DNA of 64,000 bases from Rubricoccus marinus (GTDB lineage Bacteria > Bacteroidota > Rhodothermia > Rhodothermales > Rubricoccaceae). A program made the position numbers and the translations under genes. The stretch lies in NCBI RefSeq assembly GCF_002257665.1, contig NZ_MQWB01000015.1, forward strand, positions 1-64,000. Reading direction: 5' to 3'. Below the pieces are notes generated by a model. It did not search any database. It was not told where the DNA came from and was given only the letters and a program-made list of their open reading frames with translations. Shown here in pieces: positions 7,615 to 14,540 of this stretch (position 1 is the first letter of the stretch; every line of letters begins with the position of its first letter).

Positions 7615-8700
7615 TTGTCCTCCGACCTTGTCCCTCTCGACGTCGCCTACCTGCCCGCCGCGCTCGCGGCTGACGCCGAGTCCGCCCGCCGGTTCGCCGA
7701 GGCGGCCCGGTCCGACGCGACCCTCCGGGCGTACCGCTCCGACTGGGCCGACTTCGCCGCGTGGTGCGGGGACCGCCAGCTCGTGGCCATGCCGGCGACG
7801 CCTGAGACCGTCGCCTTATATATAGCGTCCCGCGCCGGGGCCGGACCCGACGGCGATAACGGGCGGCCGACGGCGCCGCTCAAGGTGGCCACGCTCGAGC
7901 GCCGGATGGCGGCGATTAGCCAGGCCCACAAGCTGGCCGGCGTCGAGAGCCCGGCATTGAGGTCCCGCGAGCCGCTCCACTCCGTGTGGGCCGGCGTCGT
8001 GCGCACGCTCGGCGCGGCGCGCGAGAAGGTGGCCCCCGCGCTCGCGGCCGACGTGGTCGCGATGGCCACCGCCTGCGACGAGGCCGTCCGCCTCGGGGAG
8101 GCCGACCCCGAGGCGGCGATGGGGACTGCGCTCCGGGGCCGGCGCGACAAGGCGATGCTGCTCCTGGGCTTCGCCGCGGCGCTCCGGCGGAGCGAGCTCG
8201 CGGCCGTGCGGACCGAGCACCTCTCGTTCACGCCCGACGGGCTGAGGCTCCTCATCCCGAAGTCCAAAAGCGACCAGGAGGGCGCGGGCCAGGTCGTCGG
8301 CGTGGCCTACGGGAGCCGGGCCGAGACGTGCCCCGTGCGCGCGGTGCGGTCGTACCTCGCCGCGGCCAGCCGGGAGCTGGCGGATCAGGGACGGCCGTCC
8401 CCCCTCTCAGGACCCGTCTTCCGGTCGGTGGACCGCTGGGGCCGACTCGGACGCAAAGCGATCACAGGGCGGACGGTCGCGAACGTGGTCAAGGCCTACG
8501 CCGAGGCGGCCGGCCTCGACCCGACGCTCTACGCGGGTCACTCGCTGAGGGCGGGGTTCGCCACGACGGCCGCCCGCGCGGGTAAGCCCGACCGGGCCAT
8601 CCAGAAGCAGACCCGGCACAAGAGCGCCGCCATGCTCGCCGAGTACGTCCGCGAGGGACGGCTCTTCGACGAGAACGCCTCCGAGGGGATCGGGCTGTAG
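7615..8700 (+). CDS. tyrosine recombinase/integrase
   Basis: 361 residues from TTG 7615; stop codons close the frame upstream. An N-terminal SAM-like core-binding domain (about 30-135: SDATLRAYRSDWADFAAWC) is followed by the catalytic domain. Visible catalytic residues are Arg in ALRRSELAAVR (191/192), Lys near 216-218, His309 and Arg312 in HSLRAGF, His335 in TRHKSAAM and the nucleophile Tyr344 in AEYVREG. A TATTTTTG box at 7553-7560 fits the Bacteroidota-type -7 element. Beside the inverted repeat at 7508-7532, the enzyme may resolve plasmid multimers or mediate integration. Confidence 0.88.
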   Translation: MSSDLVPLDVAYLPAALAADAESARRFAEAARSDATLRAYRSDWADFAAWCGDRQLVAMPATPETVALYIASRAGAGPDGDNGRPTAPLKVATLERRMAAISQAHKLAGVESPALRSREPLHSVWAGVVRTLGAAREKVAPALAADVVAMATACDEAVRLGEADPEAAMGTALRGRRDKAMLLLGFAAALRRSELAAVRTEHLSFTPDGLRLLIPKSKSDQEGAGQVVGVAYGSRAETCPVRAVRSYLAAASRELADQGRPSPLSGPVFRSVDRWGRLGRKAITGRTVANVVKAYAEAAGLDPTLYAGHSLRAGFATTAARAGKPDRAIQKQTRHKSAAMLAEYVREGRLFDENASEGIGL

Positions 8701-8793
8701 CAACCGTCAGGACGATCCGAGTCGAGTAGAATATCGAGCAACACAACTGATGTAATGAGGCCGTATCATGCCGGACCTCCGCCCCGCGCCCAC

Positions 8794-9099
8794 ATGCCTG
8801 CCTCCCCCCCCAGCCGGTACGTCCGCAAGCAGTTCAGCGTCACCCCCGAACAGGACCGGGCGCTCAAGCGCTGGAGCCGAGAGCTCGGTGTGTCCGAGGC
8901 CGAGCTCGTCCGCCGGGCGCTCGACGCCGCGCTCGCCGACGGTTCAGTTACCTTACCTGCTGGTTCGCCACTCGACGAGCTTCTCGCTCATACTAGAGAA
9001 CTCGGCGACGGTCGCCGCCTGGAGGGTGGGTGGGACCGCGAGGGCCTCTATGACGACCGGGGCTACCAGCGCGATCGCGACGACGCGGCCGGGGCGTAG
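8794..9099 (+). CDS. ribbon-helix-helix antitoxin
   Basis: About 101 residues from ATG 8794 (MPASPPSRYVRKQFSVTP); an ATG at 8755 gives 13 more residues of poor quality. The core is an RHH fold: strand RKQFSVTPEQDRALKR, then LGVSEAELVRRALDAAL. The C-terminal tail is acidic (DDRGYQRDRDDA). It ends 2 bp before a PIN-domain gene and should neutralise that toxin and repress the operon. Confidence 0.78.
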   Translation: MPASPPSRYVRKQFSVTPEQDRALKRWSRELGVSEAELVRRALDAALADGSVTLPAGSPLDELLAHTRELGDGRRLEGGWDREGLYDDRGYQRDRDDAAGA

Positions 9100-9101
9100 C
9101 G

Positions 9102-9557
9102 GTGGCCCAGTACCTCCTCGACACAAACGTTCTCGTCTACGGCATCGACAGTCGCGACCCTGATAAGCAGGACCGCGCGCTCGATGTACTCGCCCGCGTT
9201 GGTCGGCCAGGACCGACCGGTCCGTCGGCTACGCTCCCAGCTCAGGCCCTCGCCGAGTTCTCGCGCGTCACCATGTTCCGGCTCAGGCCGCCGGTCCCAC
9301 CCGACCGCGTCTACCACCAGATCGGCCTCTACGAGCGGACCTTCCCGGTCGTCCCGTTGACTCCGGCCGTCGTGCTGGAGGCGGTCCGGGGCGTCCGGGA
9401 CCACCAGTTCCCGTACTACGACGCGCAGATCTGGGCGGCGGCCAAGCTGAACCAGGTGCCCGTCGTGCTCAGCGAGGACTTCGCCTCGGGCTCGACCGTC
9501 GAGGGCGTCACGTTCGTCAACCCGTTCGATCCGGCTTTCGATACCAGCGAGTTGTAA
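9102..9557 (+). CDS. PIN-domain toxin, second VapC-like protein
   Basis: 151 residues from GTG 9102, two bases after the antitoxin stop. PIN signatures: YLLDTNVLVYGID at the N-terminus, an acidic residue in PAQALAEFSRV, and HQFPYYDAQIWAAAK with the third acidic site, then LSEDFASG. It is distinct in sequence from the VapC at 6612-7094, so this is a separate addiction or stress module. The pairing with an RHH antitoxin follows a common VapBC-like pattern. Confidence 0.82.
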   Translation: MAQYLLDTNVLVYGIDSRDPDKQDRALDVLARVGRPGPTGPSATLPAQALAEFSRVTMFRLRPPVPPDRVYHQIGLYERTFPVVPLTPAVVLEAVRGVRDHQFPYYDAQIWAAAKLNQVPVVLSEDFASGSTVEGVTFVNPFDPAFDTSEL

Positions 9558-9678
9558 GTCCAGACGTTCGCGCGCCTAGTGTCTCGGTGTCTGAGCGAGT
9601 CCGACAAAGCCAGCACCGAAGAGTGATCGGATAAAGGCTCGTAGCGTCTCAGTCAACGCGTTCGAGGGCACTAAATAC

Positions 9679-10614
9679 ATGGCCTACGACCCCTCTCGTC
9701 CGAACCTCCAAGTCGCCGGGCGCACGCTGCTCGTCGGCGGCTTTCACATCGCGAGTGCGACCAGGAAACCGGGTTACGTCCTCCTCAGAGCGTCCCGCAT
9801 GGACGAGTTCGGAGTGGTGCAGGAGTATGCGTTCGCGATCTCGGAGAGGGGCCAGATGACGGCCGCCCAAGCCGACGCCGCTGCCACCGCCGCCGATCAC
9901 TACGGGGCGCACCTCGTCCTGGTCGCAGAACGGGCCGACGGCCGCCAGACCGTCGCATGGGACCGGTTCATCTCCCTGTTCGGAGGGCCGGTCTTTAGTG
10001 CGTCCCCGCTCGACCCCTCCTTCAGGGATCGCCTCGTAACGCTGGGGCGGAACGAGTTGCCAGCGGGTGTGGTCGGTCGGCCGGACGACCTTTTCGAGGC
10101 CCACGTGCGAGTCGCCCTCGAGTTCGCCCTGTGGGGGCGAGTAGTCCGGTACGGGCAGGACCGGCGGTTTGAGGCGCGGGCAGACGGGCTGGTGCTGAAG
10201 GACGACTTCGTGTCCATCTACGACGCGAAGGCCGCCGGCGGCGACGGCTACGACGTGACCAAAACCACCGCCCGGCAGTTTGCTGACTACGTCGAAGACT
10301 TCCGCGCGAGGTACAGGGCGTTCGTGCCACGGATCCACTCGTTCCTCGTAGTATCAACGTCGTTCAAACAGGGAGCGAAAGCCCTCGCCGAGAGGTCCCG
10401 CGACCTCCAAGCCGATTGTGGCGTACCGTTGACGTTCCTAACCGCTCCAGCGCTCATGGACATCATCGACATGCTGTCGGTCTACCCAGCCGCCCGGGGG
10501 GCCGTCCGGTGGAGCCGAGTCATGCTCGACGTGGTCGTTGACCCCGCTCGGGTCCGGTCTGAGCTCGACGCGATCGGCAAGGACGGAGTCGTCCGGCCCA
10601 CACTGTCCAACTGA
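9679..10614 (+). CDS. putative PD-(D/E)XK nuclease, first gene of a Qat-like operon
   Basis: 311 residues. The middle carries a restriction-endonuclease-like active site: Glu140 (DDLFEAHVRVALEFA), Asp169 in EARADGLVL, then Asp182 and Lys184 in SIYDAKAAGG. Conserved Gln/Tyr residues follow (ARQFADYVEDF). This matches the E...D...DxK order of PD-(D/E)XK enzymes. I do not recognise the exact family. Six bases separate its stop from the next start, and all four genes to 13136 run together. Probable role: the DNA-cutting effector of an anti-phage system. Confidence 0.6.
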   Translation: MAYDPSRPNLQVAGRTLLVGGFHIASATRKPGYVLLRASRMDEFGVVQEYAFAISERGQMTAAQADAAATAADHYGAHLVLVAERADGRQTVAWDRFISLFGGPVFSASPLDPSFRDRLVTLGRNELPAGVVGRPDDLFEAHVRVALEFALWGRVVRYGQDRRFEARADGLVLKDDFVSIYDAKAAGGDGYDVTKTTARQFADYVEDFRARYRAFVPRIHSFLVVSTSFKQGAKALAERSRDLQADCGVPLTFLTAPALMDIIDMLSVYPAARGAVRWSRVMLDVVVDPARVRSELDAIGKDGVVRPTLSN

Positions 10615-10620
10615 GGCCCC

Positions 10621-11187
10621 GTGGGTACATCCGTCAGCCAACGGTCACCGAAAACCACGATGTGGAAGGTGGTCGACCGTGTTTACGAGTCCGAGAGGTT
10701 TCCGGTCGAGCGCGCAGCCCAGGAGTTGTGGAGAGCGGCAACGAGCCAGCCTAGTGGAGACATTGCAGCCGGCCTCGCGTCCGACGTAGTCGCCGCCTGT
10801 CTGGACGTGGCCCTAAACGCGGGGTCACGCTCTGAGGCCTCGGCCTCTGCGGGTCTTGCGGTCGCGTTTTCCGGTGAGGCTTCGCTCGCAGCGGACATCG
10901 CCCGACGCGCGGCTGTACGGAGCGTTGGGGCGGAAGGGGACCGAGCGCTCGGGTTCGCCCGGGCTTTGTTCTCGGAGGCGAGCAACTACCTCGTCTCGCG
11001 CGACCTCCCTGGGTTCGTCGGGCCGAGTGGGAGGGCGCAGACCGTCGGTCAGGCCGTGGAGCTGAAGGCAGCCGTCCGATCGAGGGTGGAAGCGGTGGTG
11101 GAGGAGGGACCCCGGCCCCCGACCGGGGCGGGTCCGGAGTGGTCCGGTTACGTCAGGGCCATCGTTCAAAGGCTCGCAGGCAGATGA
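10621..11187 (+). CDS. QatB-like protein of unknown function
   Basis: 188 residues from GTG 10621. The N-terminus MGTSVSQRSPKTT resembles the MGTS-x-S...P opening I recall from QatB-type partners of QueC-like proteins, which is why I prefer this start over ATG 10660. The remainder is Ala-rich and helical (AAGLASDVVAACLDVAL, DRALGFARALFSEASNYLVSRDLPGFVG) with no recognised enzyme motif. Its stop overlaps the next start (ATGA, 11184-11187), so it is translationally coupled to the QueC-like gene. The family assignment rests on that N-terminus and the neighbour. Confidence 0.55.
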   Translation: MGTSVSQRSPKTTMWKVVDRVYESERFPVERAAQELWRAATSQPSGDIAAGLASDVVAACLDVALNAGSRSEASASAGLAVAFSGEASLAADIARRAAVRSVGAEGDRALGFARALFSEASNYLVSRDLPGFVGPSGRAQTVGQAVELKAAVRSRVEAVVEEGPRPPTGAGPEWSGYVRAIVQRLAGR

Positions 11188-12497
11188 GCGTGACCCACAC
11201 CGATCACGTCGCGACCGTCGTCTTCGACGAGGTGGGAGGGGACGGCCTATTGCTGAAGCCGGGGGCCAACCTCAAACACGGCCTGCCGAACTTCGAGGAG
11301 CAGTTCGGGGCGCCGACGAGCCTCGAAGAAGACCTCCTCGTCTTGGCTTCGGCCATCTTCGCGTGCGACCTCGCGTTCAAGAGGGGCGAGCGCGAGGCCA
11401 TCACCCGGCGGATCCGCCTGACAGTCCCGGTCGTGAATACGGCCGCGTTCGAGCGGGTCCGCCGAGAGCTCCAATTCGCGCTCTGGACGCTTAGCCACGA
11501 TGCGTGGGACGTTCGATTCACGGCGCGGGAGGGGACACCCGAGGCGAACGGCGCCTTCCAAGCGGGGTCACCAGGGAAAGCCCTCCTGTTCTCGGGCGGG
11601 CTGGACTCTTTCGCCGCCGCGGTCAAATTCGGTGACGCCGGGGAGACCGTGAAGCTCGTGAGTCACGTCACGGCCAACCGGGCGGTCTCGTCCTCCCAGG
11701 AGAACCTGCTCGCCCATTTGGACGACCGGTACCCCGGTCAGTTCGAACGGGCAGCGTTCCGCGTCAGCGGGTTCGACCGGAGCTCCGTCGGGCTCCCGTT
11801 CCCCTCAGACTCGGACCGTGAGGAGACCCAGCGCACGAGGTCGTTCCTCTTCCTGTCGCTCGCGGCCTTAGTTGCCCGGCGAAACCGGATACAGGACGTC
11901 GTCATGATCGCGGAGAACGGCCAGATGGCGATCCACCTCCCCCTGACCGCCGCACGGATCAGCGCGTTCTCGACTCACACGGCGCACCCCGAGTTCGTCG
12001 CGACCATGGGACCGATCATGAGCAAGCTCCTCGGGTACCCCATCGAGATCACGAACCCTTTCCTCTATCTCACGAAGGCCGAGGTAGTCTCGGACGTGGT
12101 CCGGGACCACGCGGACCAGCTCGCCCACGCCGTGAGTTGCTGGAAGGCGTCCCGCGTGCGCAAGGACTACAACCACTGCGGGTACTGTGTCCCCTGCCTC
12201 ATCAGGAGGGTCTCGATCGAGGCCCACGGTACGGCCCTCCCCGAGTACGCCAGAGACCTGCTCACAGAGGACGTCGGAGACCTCAGACCGGACGACGACG
12301 GGAAACGGAATCTGGTGGAGCTCTGCGAGTTCGTTGCGACCATCGATGGGCGCAGCCAGGCGGCGTTGGAGGACGAGTACCCCGACCTCATCAACGAGCA
12401 CATCGACCCGGTCGAGGCCATCGGGATGTACAAGCGGTTTGCCACCGAAGCCAAAGCCGTGTTCTCCTCCTACCCGAACGTCGCGAAGCTCTTCTGA
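11184..12497 (+). CDS. QueC-family (QatC-like) ATP-dependent enzyme
   Basis: 437 residues. The PP-loop ATP-pyrophosphatase motif SGGLDS lies at 137-142 and a zinc-knuckle set Cys319, Cys332, Cys335, Cys338 (NHCGYCVPC) near the C-terminus, as in 7-cyano-7-deazaguanine synthase (QueC). An extra ~130-residue N-terminal domain precedes the PP-loop, and AENGQMAIHLPL is retained. No queuosine biosynthesis genes are nearby. The setting matches the QueC-like proteins recruited by Qat and by type IV CBASS, so an immune role with nucleobase chemistry on a protein or nucleotide target is more likely than tRNA modification. Confidence 0.75.
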   Translation: MSVTHTDHVATVVFDEVGGDGLLLKPGANLKHGLPNFEEQFGAPTSLEEDLLVLASAIFACDLAFKRGEREAITRRIRLTVPVVNTAAFERVRRELQFALWTLSHDAWDVRFTAREGTPEANGAFQAGSPGKALLFSGGLDSFAAAVKFGDAGETVKLVSHVTANRAVSSSQENLLAHLDDRYPGQFERAAFRVSGFDRSSVGLPFPSDSDREETQRTRSFLFLSLAALVARRNRIQDVVMIAENGQMAIHLPLTAARISAFSTHTAHPEFVATMGPIMSKLLGYPIEITNPFLYLTKAEVVSDVVRDHADQLAHAVSCWKASRVRKDYNHCGYCVPCLIRRVSIEAHGTALPEYARDLLTEDVGDLRPDDDGKRNLVELCEFVATIDGRSQAALEDEYPDLINEHIDPVEAIGMYKRFATEAKAVFSSYPNVAKLF

Positions 12498-12500
12498 CCC

Positions 12501-13136
12501 GTGCGACTAGCTCTCTCTCAGGTGGAGGACGCCCTCCGAGACCCCGCTGCGTGGGCGCGCCGCCTCGCAGAGGACAAGGGGGATCCGAGGACCTACTCCC
12601 GGTCGAACGCTCTCCGCCACGCGATAGGGTACTATCACAGCCTAGGAGCAGACGGCCCGTACGCACGAGAGTACCTCGAGGCCCAGCTCTCAGAGAAGTT
12701 CAAGGAGGGGCGAAAGAGCGAGGAGACGAGGGACCAGCTCGATTGGTACATCGACCACTGGGAAGGCCTTGAGCGCGGCGGCTGGCTGTGCGCCGACCTG
12801 AGAGTGAACGTCACAGTCCCGAGTCCGCCCTGGGTACGCGACGACTTCCGGTGTTCGGGACAAGTCCTCCGCTTCGACATCGTCCCTGATGGCGGCTACG
12901 CCGCTTGGATCGTGACGCAGGAAGGGGCACCGGAACGCCTAGGGGGGATTGAGCCCCTCTTGCTCCAGTACGCCGTGGCCGACCACCTCTCCATCCCGCT
13001 CTCGGAGGTGGTCGTGGGGATCTACGGGTTCAGGGACCGGTTCGTCGGAACGACGAGCGGCGACGACGCAGCCGTCCTGGAAGCGCGAGACGAGTTCTTT
13101 GAGCTGCTCGCACGGCTCGATCTGAAGGAGAAGTAG
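12501..13136 (+). CDS. uncharacterised protein of the Qat-like operon
   Basis: 211 residues from GTG 12501, three bases after the previous stop. N-terminal half is helical and charged (SNALRHAIGYYHSLGADGPY, EARDQLDWYIDHWEGL-like). The C-terminal half has strands and helices (GQVLRFDIVPDGGYAAWIV, PLLLQYAVADHLSIPLSEVVVGIYGF) that recall the layout of Cas4/AddB-type PD-(D/E)XK domains. The expected D-Y-K triad is not evident, so it may be a degenerate nuclease fold or something else. I do not recognise the family. Co-transcription suggests it is required by the system. Confidence 0.5.
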   Translation: MRLALSQVEDALRDPAAWARRLAEDKGDPRTYSRSNALRHAIGYYHSLGADGPYAREYLEAQLSEKFKEGRKSEETRDQLDWYIDHWEGLERGGWLCADLRVNVTVPSPPWVRDDFRCSGQVLRFDIVPDGGYAAWIVTQEGAPERLGGIEPLLLQYAVADHLSIPLSEVVVGIYGFRDRFVGTTSGDDAAVLEARDEFFELLARLDLKEK

Positions 13137-13316
13137 TGGGCTGGGTAGGCTGAGTCACGTAGCAACGTCCGGTGACGTGCTAAATCGGACTGGGCAACCT
13201 CGACGCGCCGAGTATGTGGAGAACATCTTGTTGCCTGCTCCGGCGACGCCAGCCTGACGAGAAGAGTTGTCCGTTGATGTGGAAGTGTCCACCCAATGAA
13301 CAGCTCTCACGGACGC

Positions 13317-14540
13317 TCAGGCGAAGCGCATCACGGCGTCCGACTCGCCTCCCCGACTTCGGCTGCGGAAGAACACGGAGACGTCGCCATCGGACGAAAC
13401 CTTCAAGGCAGTCCCACCCCATCGGTAGGCGGACTCAGCGGCCGTCGTTCGGGCGCCGGGGTGGCCTCCGACGTCGGGGTGAGGCGAGACCATCGCGCCA
13501 ACTGCGAGGACGCGCTCGGCGTCGAACAGGACAGCACCGTCGAGGCTCGCCAGTTCTAGGAGGACGCGCTTCCGTCGCTCGGCGTGGTCGATCGCGCCCA
13601 TCGCGATCTCCGACGCCACGTCGGCCAGCATCGCGCGGGCCGCGTCGGGACGGGCGTCTTCTCCCCACAGGACGGCCTCCCGGTTTATGACGTGGGGGAG
13701 GACGACGTGGTCGGGGTCGTACACCAGAAGCGCCCCATGGCGCTTGTAGCTGAGGTCGAAGACGACCTCGAAGAGGTTGGCACCGACGCGGTAGTGGGCG
13801 TTCCCCCCGAGGGCGTCGACGATCGCGTTCTTGAACGTGGCGTTGTCGTAGACGTACCACGCCCCCTTACGCTGCGCCGCGAGGAGGCCGTCCGGATCCA
13901 TCAGTACGAGGTCGCCGCGAGCCGTGAGGTGAACCGAGACCTCACCGTCGCCGAGGTGCTCGTAGACGGGGTGGAGAAACTCTGGGTGGAACTTGTAATC
14001 GTCGGAGTCTTCGACCTCGGTCCAGAGAACGTCCTCACAACTCAGAAACCCGAGGGCCGGGCCAACTCGGAGGTAGACGTGCGGTGAGGTGGCGAGCGGG
14101 TCGAGGACCTTTTGGATCGCGGGGTCCGTGACGTCCTGGTCCCCTTCCTCCTGACAGACCACGAGGTTGACCGAGACCGGCGCGTTCTCGTAGCTCCGCT
14201 GGCGGAGCCGCTCGACGTACGAGAGGAGCTTGATCCAGTCGACGGGGGGGGCCATAAGGTCGAGCCATTTCAAGACGAGCGCCTCCTGAACAGCCTCGAT
14301 CTCGCGCGGGCGCGGAGGGTCCGATAGCGTGTTCAACCACTCGTCGAGGGAGGCACGGGCGGTACCCCAGAGCCGGTTGAGGTGGGGGGTCAGCCGGCGC
14401 GTGCTCTGGAACGTCCGGGTCGTGCCCCCCACCGTCAGGGATTTCTGGTGTGGACCCTGATCGGCGTCGTACCACTGCGGCACGATACCAACGACGGCGG
14501 ACAGGAGCGGCTCAGCGCGCGGGTCGGGAGCGTCCGGCAT
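13317..14540 (-). CDS. diadenylate-cyclase-like (DisA_N/DAC-type) protein
   Basis: 407 residues from ATG 14540, which overlaps the stop of the upstream restriction-methylation gene (TGATG). The C-terminal ~150 residues resemble a DAC nucleotidyltransferase: HGALLVYD, SLDGAVLFD (DGA at 334-336), GARTTAAE (362-369) in place of the usual G-x-RH-x-AA, then SSDGDVSVFF. The N-terminal ~260 residues are unassigned. DAC enzymes make cyclic di-AMP; DAC-like variants occur in predicted nucleotide-signalling conflict systems. The altered RH motif leaves activity uncertain. Tight coupling implies a shared defence role. Confidence 0.68.
   Translation of the reverse strand: MPDAPDPRAEPLLSAVVGIVPQWYDADQGPHQKSLTVGGTTRTFQSTRRLTPHLNRLWGTARASLDEWLNTLSDPPRPREIEAVQEALVLKWLDLMAPPVDWIKLLSYVERLRQRSYENAPVSVNLVVCQEEGDQDVTDPAIQKVLDPLATSPHVYLRVGPALGFLSCEDVLWTEVEDSDDYKFHPEFLHPVYEHLGDGEVSVHLTARGDLVLMDPDGLLAAQRKGAWYVYDNATFKNAIVDALGGNAHYRVGANLFEVVFDLSYKRHGALLVYDPDHVVLPHVINREAVLWGEDARPDAARAMLADVASEIAMGAIDHAERRKRVLLELASLDGAVLFDAERVLAVGAMVSPHPDVGGHPGARTTAAESAYRWGGTALKVSSDGDVSVFFRSRSRGGESDAVMRFA

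Noticed and set aside
11184-12497. Genuine queuosine biosynthesis QueC
   Set aside because: No queD, queE or queF neighbours, an extra N-terminal domain, and a coupled QatB-like partner point to a defence role.
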